From assembly GCA_025506515.1 (NCBI GenBank), contig CM046451.1, positions 65,117,635 to 65,181,634 of the forward strand: a DNA stretch of 64,000 bases, in the 5' to 3' direction. How positions within the stretch are numbered: position 1 is the first letter of the stretch; each line of letters opens with the position of its first letter. A model generated the notes under the pieces. That model was given only the letters and a program-made list of their open reading frames with translations, was not told where the DNA came from and did no database searches. Origin of the DNA: Flaveria trinervia. Taxonomy: Eukaryota > Streptophyta > Magnoliopsida > Asterales > Asteraceae. Shown piece after piece: positions 33,076 to 44,705 of this stretch. The translations under genes were made by a program, and so were the position numbers.

Positions 33076-35912
33076 TTAGTTTAGGTTACGAACCCAAGCC
33101 TTTACTGGCTTGGGTTTCCCAGAGGCATCACACATCATGAATTCCGCCCATTGACCCTTAGAGAGTGAGGGTGGCTCAGGTTCCTTCTTGTCATCATTAC
33201 CAGACACAAAGGATGTTTTTTCTTTCCATAATCCAGATTTGTGCAATGCTTGTTTGTGATAAACATTTGACTGGCTGATGGATTGAACATTAGGTTCATT
33301 AGTTCTTCTAGGTGGAGTTAAAGAGCTCCTCTTATAAGACCTAGGTTTTGAATTCTGAAATTCAATCTTCTTTCTAGGTGTCTGATAGTAAGGACAAAAG
33401 GAATCAATGTGTCCACACTCTCCACAGTTGTAGCACGACCTGCTATGAACTTTATGATTAAACATTCTTTGTGGAGACGTGTGTGACACTCTAGTAACAT
33501 CACTCACTTTAGGTTTTGACTCTGGTTCTTTTGATGTTTTCTCTTGTTTAACAAAGTTAACTGTTTTAACATGTTTAACATCTTTTTCCTTTTGGTTAAC
33601 TGGTTTTTGACTTAAAACATGTGAAAGATTAACATTAGAAGTCTTTTTAGGTTCTGATTTGACTCTGTTTGACCCTGACTTTAAGTTAACCTTTTCAAAT
33701 TCTTTTTCCAGATTAACACAAGGCAATTTACCCTTTGCCTTTGAAGTGGCCTCCTTTTGTTTGTTTCTAGATTCAATAGATGAACATGAGGAATCTGGAT
33801 CTCTAACAAGAGGAGTAGACACCACATGATCCTTGATGGGGTTATTATTTTCTGGTCTACTCTTAGTGTTCATCAAGGTCTCACGTGGTGGTGGAACGAC
33901 TTTGTAACCCAAACCCTCCCCATTGTTTCTTTCTCTCACTAAGTGTTGGACTATGTGTGATGAACTTGTCCAATTGTGCAGTTTCTGTTTTAATGAGTTT
34001 ACTTCTACTTCTAGAACTGCCTTTTGGTTCTTAGTGTATTCTAGGGAGTTTAGATAGTACCTAATGTCATTTGCTTGGTTAAATGCAACTACTTTGGTTT
34101 CCCTAAGTTGTTTAGTCAAAAGATCTATCTTTTCCTTGTAACTATGCTCATTTTGTTTTAATACTCTATTAGCCTCAGTGCACAGTTGCAACTCTTTTAC
34201 TAAGTTATCATTATGATCTAATAACCTAGCAAATTTCTCATCTATGCTATTTCTAAACGTATTACAATCAGAACAAGCATGATTATCAAACATTTGGTCA
34301 GTGGTACTTACCTGAGTTGGTTCAGAAGAGTTACCCATCAACGCAGCATCAGATGTCTCTGGTTCTTGTGATTCTGTATGTTCTGTCTTTGTTGTGGTAG
34401 TCTCCTTCTTAGGCTTGTAGCTGACCTCAGTTGCAGTTGTCTCTTCAATATTTGACATCGCTATCTCAACTGCTAGATCTCCTTCACTCGTAGAATCATT
34501 GTCAATGTCTTCTACACTTGCAGTGTTTGATTCCCCTGGAGAGACAAACCTAAAGCTCCAGTCCTGTCCTTCATCATCATGAGCAGTCAAGGCTTTTGGA
34601 TCCTTGCTTGATGAAGTAGAACTAGTAGCTTGCTTGTCTTGACGAGTGAAGGACGAGAATGGGTTCCCGTTACCCGTCTTCTTTGGCTTAACACATTCTC
34701 TCTTGAAGTGCCCCTTCTCTCCACAGTTAAAGCAAGTCACTTTGCTCTTGTCAAAGCCAAATGTGGTATCCTTAGTAGCTACCAAGTTCTGTCCGGTCTT
34801 TTTCACAAACTTCTTCGCCCTCCGGACAGCACTAGCTAAGGCCCACATTATGTCCATTCTCTCAAGCTCCATTTCGTCCACCTGCTCGTAGTCCTCGTCT
34901 GCCAGATGGCAGTTTCCAATCTTCCCAGCAACAAGTCCATCATAAGAATGAACCACTGCAGCCAAAAGATCCATGTGTTCTCGAGCTACTTCTACAGTCA
35001 CATTACCGAGGTTCTCGATCTTCAGTCTAGTAGCATTTGTTTCAGATCCAATATGATGGGTATAAGAAGACCCCGACGTGTCTGATCCTGAAGGAGAAGC
35101 ATGTGAAGGACTTGATGAGCTAGACACAAATGCAGTCTGGAGAGGTGCTCCAGATGTCTTAGCTTGAGGCGTGGCATTGTACAAAGCTGGATTCTGAGGA
35201 TACGAAGACTTCTGAGCTCTGTAATTCATCCTAAGAGCTTCTTCTCGCAGCTTTAGAATGAAGTCATTTATATCCAGCTTTGCCAGCATTCCATTATGTC
35301 TCAGGTTAGACACGAATGAAGCCTATTTTTCCGGCAATCCGTCTGCAAAGTTTGTAACTTTCTCTTCCATGGTAGTAGCCACCCCATGTGTATGCAGTTC
35401 ACTCATCAGATAGTAGAATCTATCTATAACATCGTCCAAACTCTCGTTTGCCCATCGATGAGAAGTTATCGAATTCCTTCTTTAACTCCTTAGCCTTGAT
35501 TGCCTTCAATGAAGCATTCCCGTTGTACCTCTTTTCCAGCTCATCCCATAGTTTCTTGGACTGCTTATTCTCTGAGTACTGGTGGAATATGTCTTTAGGG
35601 ATAGACTGTGTAATCAATGCATAAACCCTCTTCTCTGCATTATATTTAACTTTCTGCGCGTCTGTCATCCCTCCTAAGGTTAGCTTTACTCCATCGACTC
35701 CCACCGGCGTACTATACCAATCTCGATAGCTTCCCACAGATTCGGATCCACTCCATTGAGATAGATCTCAAAATGTTGTTTCCAGTGGGAAACTCATCTA
35801 ACGTTAAGAGCTTTGGTGGTTTATTATGATTACCCACCTCACTCTCAAGTAACAGCAGGTTCTGGATCCTAGAGTCCTTCCCAGCAGTAAATGCTGACAT
35901 TTGATCTTCCAT
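33076..35912 (-). pseudogene. Element A gag, two zinc knuckles
   Basis: ATG at 35912 (MEDQMSAFTAGKD). N-terminal gag core follows, with shifts near 35720 and 35400. The long intact part, 35313-33076 (745 residues), has knuckle 1 CFNCGEKGHFKREC (34734-34693), a Ser/Thr-rich region, a coiled coil (34260-33960, LCTEANRVLKQNEHSYKE), a Lys-rich stretch, and knuckle 2 CYNCGECGHIDSFC near 33440-33400. It ends PVKAWVRNLN at TAA 33076-33078. Gag of more than 900 residues with two knuckles is Sirevirus-like. After the stop the same frame continues straight into protease. Confidence 0.88.
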
Positions 35913-35949
35913 GGCGAATAACTTTAAGTCTACTAGAACAAACTGTCAA

Positions 35950-36180
35950 CTGGTGTGACTGAAGGATGCGATTGGGCTATCCATGCGAATGAACTATGCG
36001 AATGGTTCAATCGTGCGGCTGACCTAAGCGATCGGTTCAGTCGTGTGAATGAAGTTGATGCGTATGAACACTGCGTACGAATGGTTCAATCGTACGAATG
36101 GAGATGCGACTAGGTCCAATCGTGCGTCTGAGCAATGCGAATGAGGTCCAGTCATGCGAATGGCTCACTCGTGCGACTAA
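35950..36180. repeat. Palindromic word array in A leader
   Basis: Between primer site and gag ATG; words such as CAATCGTGCG, CAGTCGTGTG, CGAATGG and GCGACT recur every 15-25 bases. Same vocabulary as the LTR. The rest of the leader (36181-36390) is plain. Confidence 0.82.
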
Positions 36181-36392
36181 AGCTGCTGTTTAGCGAAAAT
36201 TTCTAGGTTAAACGTGTTTTAGCCATAAAAATTCGAAATTTCGCAAGGTCTAATCGCCTATGTCCGTAGAAACCAAACTTTGATGAGCAGGGAACGTCCA
36301 AGATCACTTTTGACACAAAAGATTGCGTTTTTAGTGCAAAAACACAAACTGTTTATCAATCTTGATTGAATCACACGTAATCAAGAGCCAAA

Positions 36393-36404
36393 GCTCTGAT
36401 ACCA
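36393..36404 (-). other. Element A primer binding site
   Basis: Minus strand TGGTATCAGAGC, two bases from the 5' LTR. Confidence 0.92.
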
Positions 36405-36406
36405 AT

Positions 36407-37138
36407 TGTTAGGACCAGGTATTTGAATGAAATACCTAGTGATTAGCGTGTAAACCACATCAAATAGTACGGAATCCTATTTGATTGGTGATCCAATCAG
36501 TGAGAACACACAAAGAATCAATAAAGAATTGAAACTAACGTTAGAAATCGATTGGGAATCTATCTAATGTGTTCTATGAACTTGGAGAACGAATTGAGAG
36601 GCTTCTGGACGGCTAGGGTACGTCTGGAGTCGTAATAGAATGAATTCTCTCGTTTTTCCACGAATTGGGTTGTATTTATAGGTTAGTATTGTTCATTCGT
36701 GCGACTGAACCAGTAGTATGGTTCAGTCGTGCGATTGAACCGTGCGGTTGATCCATCCGCACGACTGAGTGTTCAGTCGTGCCACTGAGCAAATCTTATG
36801 TTACAATCATACGACTGATCCAGTCTCCTGGTTCAGTCGTGCGACTGAGTCAATCGTATGAAGTTATTCATGCGTGTGGTTCATTCGCATGGGCCATTCG
36901 CATGAGAACTTCATTATGTTAAGTTTGAATGTATTAATTAATAAACATTATGTGTAACCATTCAAACAATCACTAACCTAATTAACCAATTCAATATCGA
37001 CTCACTAATGAAATATTAGACATTACAAATCACAAACAATCAATATCATTTCATTAATTATATCAAATTACATCCAAATCAGATAAACAAGATCTATTAC
37101 ATTTCATATCATGATCTAGGGACATACATGTATCAACA
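36407..37138 (-). repeat. Element A 5' LTR
   Basis: 732 bp, same length as 2481-3212, with about two dozen differences by eye. The palindromic word array is at 36694-36903. Confidence 0.92.
36673..36680 (-). promoter_or_regulatory. Element A TATA box
   Basis: Element-sense TATAAATA, about 460 bases into the LTR and immediately downstream of the palindromic word array. D has the same arrangement at 45169-45176. Confidence 0.7.
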
Positions 37139-37143
37139 ACTTC
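37139..37143. repeat. Target site duplication of element A, right copy
   Basis: ACTTC, as at 2476-2480. Confidence 0.92.
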
Positions 37144-37260
37144 TAAAGTTATTTTTCTCTGCACTTCATGCATGGATGATGAGAGTTCTTTGGTTGATTT
37201 GGTTGCATCAACCTTTAAGTATAAACTTACAGTTACATGTATGTACATGGATAACTGTTA
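37144..37260 (-). repeat. G1 5' LTR, outer part
   Basis: Continuation of the LTR cut at 2480. GGTTGATGCAACC, read leftwards, resembles GGCTGATGCAACTCC at about 44000. It ends in a strong palindrome at 37229-37258: ACAGTTA and CATGTA face TACATG and TAACTGT. The exact LTR end is not determined. Confidence 0.5.
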
Positions 37261-38117
37261 AATAAAGAAATGGATAAAAGAACAAACCCATTTTTATAGT
37301 ACTGGTTGTTAGTAATTATACATTCTCTAACAATCATAACTTTTCTTCAAGAAATTAAATAACATGATTTGTTTGATGACGTGTATAACATCTTTAGATA
37401 CATAAGCTTTTAACTTTTATAAAAGACATTATTGTATATAAAAGTTATAAAGGTTTTAAATATGGAAGGGGAATTGTTTTAAAAAAATAGGGTGATATGA
37501 TTGCAATAGTTTATTGATTTAGAAATTTTGTTAATGATTTATAATATACCCAGTATATTATTCTAATAGCGATGACACATGTGACACTACTATACACTAG
37601 AATGGTTTAAAGGTTAGTAGGATAATAGAGGGTTAATTATTGATCCCTCCCTTATGTATATTAGATACTTTTAAAAAGATAAAACTTTTGATCATGTTCT
37701 ATGTTCCTGATGGTTTTATCTTAGAATTGATCTAAACCGATATAGATGTTGTGTTCCTTGCTACATCGTGCAAGGTTTAACCAATTATTAGTAATGAACC
37801 AGCATGTGACCATGGTTAACAGAAAGGTTTAGGTAGATGTGTCAATAATAAAGTATTGGGATTGGTTGTCTTGAATAGAAAAGTTGGGGGTTAATGATTG
37901 CTAACATTATTCGTAGCTAGTTTAGAAGGTGGAATTTAGTTGTAAGATTTATTAGTTTCAAATTCTGTCATTTGCTTTCTAATTCCGTTCATAAATCATT
38001 TGAGTATCAATTCGTAATAAGGATAAAACACTTTGATTGATCTAATTTCATGTTTTTAGTGTTAATTTGATAATAAGTGGCAATAGAGGCTAGTTAAAGC
38101 TTGACTAAAAATAAAGG
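37261..38117. other. Unassigned AT-rich sequence
   Basis: No coding frame, repeat or terminal signal that I can recognise. Confidence 0.5.
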
Positions 38118-38640
38118 TGTAAGACCCTAACTTGTATGAATTAAAATATCACATGATAATCGAGAATTTAATCAACCCCTGAAATGCGAGAACTCCAAGT
38201 TTTGTGGGAAGTTGGACTAAGCTAGAACATAAAAATAACTTTAGGACATTTGTAAAATCTTTCATTATGCAAAACTTCAAGAAGTTTTTGCATAAACCCC
38301 AACTTCTATAAATAGGAGTTTTTGCATTGTATTAATGACGTGTGTGCAGGTGGTTATGTAAGTGTGTGTTCTGAGATTGTGTTATATGTAAGAACAATAT
38401 TAAGGCAACCGAGCTTACTCACTTTGGGCGAATCGAGCTTAAACAAAGTAAATTACATTAGTGTTGCAATTATTTAGTTATAATAACATCAGATTGAGTT
38501 ATTCCTTTACATTAGTGTTGCAATTATTTAGTTATAATAAACATCAGATTGAGTTATTCCTTGTTGTCAAACACATACCGACACATCCATCTTATGTTTA
38601 TTAAAACTACCAGGAATTCAATGACTGATTGAACCTTACA
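38118..38640 (+). repeat. Element H 5' LTR
   Basis: 523 bp, TATA at 38307-38314. Contains a tandem duplication of 54-55 bp (38453-38506 and 38507-38561, one base apart in length) that is absent from the 3' LTR. Confidence 0.72.
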
Positions 38641-38642
38641 AT

Positions 38643-38654
38643 TGGTATTAGAGC
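38643..38654 (+). other. Element H primer binding site
   Basis: TGGTATTAGAGC, one C-to-T change from the Met-tRNA complement used by A, B, D and F. Confidence 0.72.
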
Positions 38655-39740
38655 AAGGTATTGATCTTTTATATTATGCAATCATCCGATTTATGATGTT
38701 GATCAAGAGAAGATTGAAGACTAGAAGGTTTGGTCGAATTGGGGGTTTCGAAGAATAAAAGTCAAAACCAAGAGTGAAAAGTAATTGGCTTTATTAGTTG
38801 TTCAATTTATGATCAACCCTTTTATACAACATATGCATCAAATTGTTCATACTTAGATGATGGAAATCAAAGAACTGAGACCGCAACAATGAATCAGAAT
38901 CAATCAGTCAAACAACATAAATTTTCACATACTACATCTGAATGCAAAAACCTGACCTATTCACGTCTCTATAGAATGCCAAAATTCATCATTTGTGAAA
39001 CTATTGAGTTTTTACATGGATATGTGAGAACTATGATAAGTTTTATCAATATACATAGAACAATGGGTTACCAAGTTTTTGCATAGAGTTTTTGCGAGAA
39101 CTATTAATAGAAGTGAAAATTCACCAAAAAGTAAAACTTTTAAAGTTTTTTCTTCTATGGGTTGGAGCTTAAATGGGGGTTTGGCAATGCTTGATCAAGT
39201 TCAAATTCTAATTTCACAATAGTTGATTCGGGTCTTCATGAATTGAAACCGGGCAATGTCGGCTTATCTTATTTTCACATGGGGACAACAAGTGAACATA
39301 TTGAATTAAATAAAAAATAAAGGTTAATTAGTACTCATACACTAAACTATGGGCTTATGTATCTTAAATAGGAGGAAGAATATCTGGATAATCAAGATCA
39401 TTTACGGATTTTTACTTTAAAAATGTTGGCTCGTCGTATCTTTAGTCGGGGGGAAATATATTCAAATAGTCTAACGTAATCTCATAAAATTTTGTAATCA
39501 GATTGAATAACCTGATTATACAGGATTTGATTAGTGGAAGTTGGATCCTTTTTCATATGCAAGAAAATTCCTACACATCCAGGATGAAGCGGATGAAGAA
39601 AAACCTTAATGCCTAAGACTTTTAGGAGAGACTTTAATGAAAGGGAAATACTAAATTGAAAGATGTTCATGAATCTAGTATTGATGAAGACGTGTGACTA
39701 AAGTCAAACTAACAAAAAAAACATAATTCAAGGGGGAAAT

Positions 39741-40110
39741 TGTAGGCCCTAACTTGGGTGGATTATAGTATTCAATGAATAGAAAAAATGTATGAAAATG
39801 AAAATACCAAGATTTTGCAGGAACTTCAAGGGCAAGCAAGAACTTTGAAGAAGCAAGATTTGAAGCATGCTAAAACTATACATATTGCAAAAACTAGGTG
39901 TAATATTTTTGCATATATATAATCTAGTATAAATAGTGGTTTTTCTTTGTAATTTATTATGTGTGTTTGCAGTTTGTTAGGTGAATGTGAGTTTAGAGGG
40001 TGTGTTTTAGGTGGGAGAACATATAGGTCACCTGATAGGAGCTCAACTCAGTTGGATCAAGCTTAAATGATGTAAACTCAATTTGTATGGTTATAATTTA
40101 ATTATAATAA
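39741..40110 (+). repeat. Element H 3' LTR (end unclear)
   Basis: Preceded by the PPT at 39730-39740. TATAAATA at 39928-39935. Similarity to the 5' LTR fades near 40110. Confidence 0.6.
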
Positions 40111-40206
40111 ACATTGATAGAGTTAAAATGTGTGGTTTTGATAAAGTTTGAATTGGAGAAATCATGGTAGAAATGATTTCAATTTGTGGAAGGTTAGATG
40201 CAATTA

Positions 40207-40238
40207 TTGATAGCGCACACTGGGGTGTGCACTATCAA
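40207..40238. repeat. 32-bp inverted repeat
   Basis: Arms TTGATAG and GCACAC face GTGTGC and CTATCAA, loop TGGG, one mismatched pair. Isolated; not next to a recognised gene. Confidence 0.8.
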
Positions 40239-41900
40239 AGAAATGCTAAAGCTAGAAGTGCTTCTTGTAACATATGACCTATTTGGTAATGTAAACCCAA
40301 ACCCCACCCCATTTTTTTGAATCTTTCTTACAACGAAAAAATGGTTACTAAATAAATTTATTTATTTTTATGATTCAAATGCAACAAAAGTATTATTTAT
40401 TAATACAATGAATTGTCTTATTAATCTTTTTTGTTAAATAACATCAATTTATAATAATTTTAATGTTTATAATATTTTTTTTGTAAAGTTTCATTGTCAT
40501 TTATGAGTTTTAACTAATAATTAAAACTAATAATAAACCTAAAAAGATTTTTTTAACAAATATATTAAGTTTATAAAGGTTCTGTAAACTAGTAAATGAT
40601 ATATTAAAGTTTTAGAAAGTTTGAGGCTATGCTTTCAAAACATACGTTAAAATGTTTTATTCCATGAAATAATAAAAAACATAAACCCAGGGACTAAACT
40701 TTAATTTGTAAAACATGGCTTAAAAAGTAAATTGTTTTAAATCAACCCAACCCTAACCCCCACCCCCTATTCGTCGTCCAATCTCTGGTGGTCCTTAGGT
40801 GACCACCCAATCTCCTATATTATATGAATCCCACTCACATAAACTGTTCCATGACCATCACATACATGTTTCAAACTCATGGTACCCCATCAATTTGATT
40901 GAACGCCTATTTCTACATAGGTAAACTCGAAACCGAATGACATTCAACAATTCCAGTTGTTTGTACTCAATGATCAAGAAATTATTCAAATCAAACTACT
41001 AGAAACGCTTATACAATCCTTATGATTCAAATTCGTGTGTAATTACCTTCAATAACAAGTGGTTACTCTTGAATCATAATTCGAAATCCCCGCATCAATT
41101 TTAAAGTTGTGCAAGTTGAAACCAATCAATGTAAACCTATATAATCGAGAGGAAACATCCTAGAGTATCCCTTCAAACCCTCAGTACCTCTAATTTTGAT
41201 TTATAAAACACGTACTTAACAAAATTGACCTCCATCATTCGGACCAACAACTCTATCAATCTCTTCCTTCTGAGTTATCTAAATAGAATTGATCAACGTT
41301 TTCTATTCATAATTGTATAAAGAAACTTCAAACTTGAGGAATTGGATTAACTTCACTCGTTCATCATAATTCGAATCAACAATCTACTGCAACTGTCCTC
41401 CTGTTGTTTATCATCAATTTGATTTTAACTAGATAAATTGAATCTATTAATATACTCAAAATCCATTGCTGATCAAAAGCCCTAAACTTGATTTAATTAT
41501 CAATTTCAATGTCATGATGAATTTGGACCAATTCAATTCTAGGGTTCATTAGGATTGGAGAATTTTATGAAATGAAGCTTTTAAATATTTCTTTTAATTC
41601 ATAACCAGAACTTGTGTGAATCTAAGGATTGAAATAGGGATTATCAGTTTAGATTGTACGAATAGTGATCACAGAATTATCACTACTCGTTGTTTAATTG
41701 ATTGATAATGAAAAAATAATTGTAATGTGAATCAATGAAGAACAATTCATATAAATGTAAAACACATGAATGTAATAAATGAAAAAACACGATTGATTCA
41801 TAGATTCCTAGTAATACTAATTAATGATTACAATTGAACAAATAATGACTGAATTATTGCTATTGTTGGTTGCTAGGGTTATAATGATGCTTTGGTGTGT
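40239..41900. other. Unassigned AT-rich sequence
   Basis: No frame of note. Poly-A/T runs to about 40740, a C-rich patch at 40745-40770, then ordinary sequence. No LTR ends or tRNA-like structure found. Confidence 0.5.
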
Positions 41901-41929
41901 ATTGTTATGGTGGCTGTTGGGGTTGCTAA

Positions 41930-42577
41930 GGTTTGTTGTTAGGTTATGATGGTAGCAATCCTTTTCAATTCATTGTCTATTATGTGCACCTCTGCCTCAT
42001 ATTTATAGTGTTAGGTTTTTACTGTTAGGGTAACAATAATGTTCTTATCGTGGTAAGAAAGTTACTCAAAGAATGTCTTGATGGATGTTCTCTGACTAAA
42101 GTAAAGTCGTCCATAGAAGTTGACTCTATGATCATTACTTTATTGTTTGACTTGTTTACTTGATATACTCGGTGAAGTACATGCAAGTGTTTTAATCTTC
42201 TGTAGGACTTGAGTCTTCCGTAACACTTTGTTCTTCAGTAAAAATTTAGCCTTCCGAAGGACTTTGGTCTTCCGTAGGAGTCTGTCACTTAGGACTTCAT
42301 CTGTAACAAGCTTTTCTTCCATAGAAGATCATCTCAAGCATAATTCCTTATTGTTACAACCGAACATCTGTGAAAGTACAAAATATTCATCCGTATATAG
42401 TTCTTAATACACAAAGATGACTTCTTAAGTTCTAAGCCTGTACATATAAATCATACATATAAATCAACATAGTTATAGGGTTATCCTGTACATATATTGC
42501 ATACAAGAAAACAATATGGATAAGAGTTTAATACATAAAGATGACTTAAGTTCTAAGCCTGTACATTTGATCTAACA
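41930..42577 (-). repeat. Element I 3' LTR (left end approximate)
   Basis: The right end, TCTAACA at 42577, touches a clear PPT. Element-sense TATAAATATGAGG lies near 42000. Words related to CTTCCGAAGG (42251-42260) recur at 42180-42330, as in the G LTRs. A phrase starting TAAGTTCTAAGCCTGTACAT is present twice (about 42425 and 42546). The left limit is a guess. Confidence 0.55.
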
Positions 42578-42592
42578 ATATTCCCCCTTAGG
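42578..42592 (-). other. Element I polypurine tract
   Basis: Minus strand CCTAAGGGGGAATAT beside the LTR start TGTTAGATC. Confidence 0.78.
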
Positions 42593-42607
42593 CTAAGCAA
42601 CTTGTAA

Positions 42608-43980
42608 TCAATTCTTTAGGCTTGATAGCTCCTTTACTCGTGACACAATCTTCTTGTTGAAGTATGAGACTACTTCTTTTTTATTATCATATTTGTACGT
42701 GATCTCAATTTTACGGATTTTCTTTATGGTGTCCAAACTGAGACCAAGCAAATCTTCTTCTGTTGTGAGTGTGGCCATCACATTGTTGTTGTAGACAATC
42801 TCCAACTCATCGTCTTCCATAATTCTCAATTCAGTGACAGAGGGGATATCTGCTCCTAGTAGTAGACCAACCTCAAATTCATCGTTTGTAGGACTTAGCA
42901 TGCAATTTTTCTATCACTTGAATAATGTGCACATATAAATATTTCTCACTTTGAGCATGGTCATCATTGAGCTTTGGGAAATATTTGTCATGGAGATAAG
43001 CAGTGTAACTTGGTTCAAGCAGTTTGATCTCCATTGGGTCAAACAATCTTATGCTCGAAGCTTTCTTCTTTGGATCATTACTGAGTAGCACAAGCTCTTT
43101 GGTACGTCCTACATATCCCCATTTAGTGATGGGATATGTTTATTGATTTCCATTAATAGTCTTGATTGTTATAAAGCTTCTGTTTGCATATCCAACTCTT
43201 CTTAGAAATCTTCATCTACAAGAGTAGAATAGTTGGATTGTGACCTCCTTTGCATTTGTTTTCTTCTTTTATGTTCAGTGTCTTCCATTCTAGCTTCCTT
43301 TATCACATCATCTTTAAATTTTATCTTCAACTTACCAACAATCATAGAGAAATCTATTTCTCTTGTATTGATTGGATAATTGGTGATAAGTAAGCTTTGT
43401 AGGTCATAGATATCAGCATCTGGGAGTGATATGATTGTTTCAATCAAAGGGAAATACTGTATCATCCCAGAAGCTCTTTTAATTACTACATAATCCTAGT
43501 CTGGATCATATTTCAAGGCAATATCCTATTATCCTATTTTCATATGTGATTTCCCTTACTGTTGTACCAGTGGCCACACTTTTCCTGGATCATATCCCAT
43601 GGCTCTTTGATCAATTTGTCTTTTCCCTTATACCTATCATTACTCTTTACTATAAGTAGCTTAGCAGGATTAGACTTAGCTTGATGAGCATATGCAGGGT
43701 TTGGTGCTTATGTTCTGAATATGACTCCCATTCCTAACTCCACTATCATGACAGAATCCATCATTTTCCTGAGTTTAGCCCAAGATCTTTCCATTAATTT
43801 ATGTAGTTTGTAATTATGGCTTTATAACCAAAAATGTCATGTTGTACGTGGTGAGCTTAGTTGTATCATAGTGACCTAGATCTTGTTTAATCTTCTTAAT
43901 AGCTTGGAATTGGGTGAAGGTTTCATAGTTGCATACAAGAAGCATGAACCTTGCTATCTCAAATTATTTCAATACATTCT
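42608..43980 (-). pseudogene. Element I extra-ORF remnant
   Basis: Decayed coding sequence read leftwards just inside the PPT. Fragments are NYETFTQFQAIKKIKQDLG near 43920-43860, MIQYFPLIETIISLPDADIY (43465 on), MLLSNDPKKKASSIRLFDPM (43091 on) and a last frame of 97 residues (42901-42608) ending SRVKELSSLKN. Charged, without enzyme motifs. Location immediately before the PPT and the general make-up match the C-terminal parts of the A and B extra ORFs, so I take it as the aORF of a G-like Sirevirus. No pol is attached; the rest is lost or displaced by G2. Confidence 0.55.
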
Positions 43981-43989
43981 TATAAGAAA

Positions 43990-44705
43990 TACATGTTAAG
44001 GCTGATGCAACTCCAAACACTTCAAGTCTCCTGCATGCTATATAAGTACATTGAAGAAGAATGCTTCGGAAGTTTCACACATGCAACTGAAATATTCTAA
44101 GTGTGAAATCTTCCGAAGCCAAGACCAATATCTTCCAAAGACAAGACCAATATCTTTTGAAGCCAAAGATAAGTCTTCTGAAGCTTTAGAGATAAAGTCT
44201 TCCGAAGCCAACACTTGAAGATAGATTTCTTCCGAAGACTTTCAGTATACATGCTTTATCTGATGTACTTTACATAAAGTTGGACCCCTTTCCATTGCAA
44301 CTTTGTAAAGTCACCAACTTCCATGAGTTGGTGAAAAGGTCCATGCTTTAAGTAACTATACATTAAGGTCTTAAGTCTGTAACTTTCCACTTCATGTACT
44401 TTATCCTTTTTGTAATATATTAGGATGTGAGCTATGGCATGTCATATTCACAAGTCAAAAGGCAATCTGCCTTTTGACTCTACAATTGATTTTGTGTTGT
44501 GTCTAGTCAATTGTATCTAGTTGGCCTTCAACGTATGGCTGGCTGTAGGATGTAGTATATGTATCTCAAGTACTTGTAGCTTTTCTTTATGCTTTGCGAC
44601 ACTTGTAAAAGAACTTGAGAAGGCAATATACTGCAATCTTGAAAACCATTTCCTTTTATATTTTGCTATCTTGTTCTATCTCTTATTTACTTGTGTTCTT
44701 TGTAT
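43990..44705 (+). repeat. G2: G-family LTR piece, cut by element D
   Basis: 44100-44705 matches G1 (1906-2480) in opposite orientation. Palindrome CTTCCGAAG or CTTCGGAAG at 44064-44072, 44110-44118, 44199-44207 and 44229-44237. The left limit is uncertain; the right side is interrupted by D. The remainder should lie beyond the window. Confidence 0.65.

Larger units (their letters stand above)
2481..37138 (-). mobile_element. Element A: Sirevirus-like Ty1/copia retrotransposon with two nested insertions
   Basis: Outer limits are two 732-bp LTRs (2481-3212 and 36407-37138), flanked by ACTTC. In element orientation the order is 5' LTR, Met-tRNA primer site, leader with palindromic words, gag (35912-33076), pol (33075-29664), a long spacer, an extra ORF and then the PPT and 3' LTR. 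Large gag with two zinc knuckles, copia-order pol and an ORF after pol are the Sirevirus (SIRE/Maximus) layout. B is inserted at 15874/28224 and C at 3733/11868. Without these and their duplications A is about 14.2 kb. The LTRs differ at roughly 3-4% of positions by eye, so the insertion is not recent. Confidence 0.9.
38118..40110 (+). mobile_element. Element H: short LTR element without recognisable pol
   Basis: 5' LTR 38118-38640 (TGTAAGACCC to CCTTACA), primer site TGGTATTAGAGC (38643-38654), about 1.07 kb inside, PPT AAGGGGGAAAT (39730-39740), and a 3' LTR from 39741 (TGTAGGCCC). Both LTRs have TATAAATA at matching offsets of 189 and 187 bases. They are far more diverged than those of A-C, so H is old. 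The 3' LTR is recognisable to about 40110; its end is lost. The interior has only a 65-codon frame (38889-39086) that I do not recognise. Either a non-autonomous element or a large internal deletion. Confidence 0.72.

Noticed and set aside
36393..36404. tRNA gene at the GCTCTGATACCA matches
   Set aside because: Only the 12-base primer complement is present, beside LTRs; no cloverleaf.
40207..40260. Helitron 3' end
   Set aside because: A hairpin is present and CTAA/CTAG occur about 10-20 bases later, but neither is followed by T and no 5' TC end was found.
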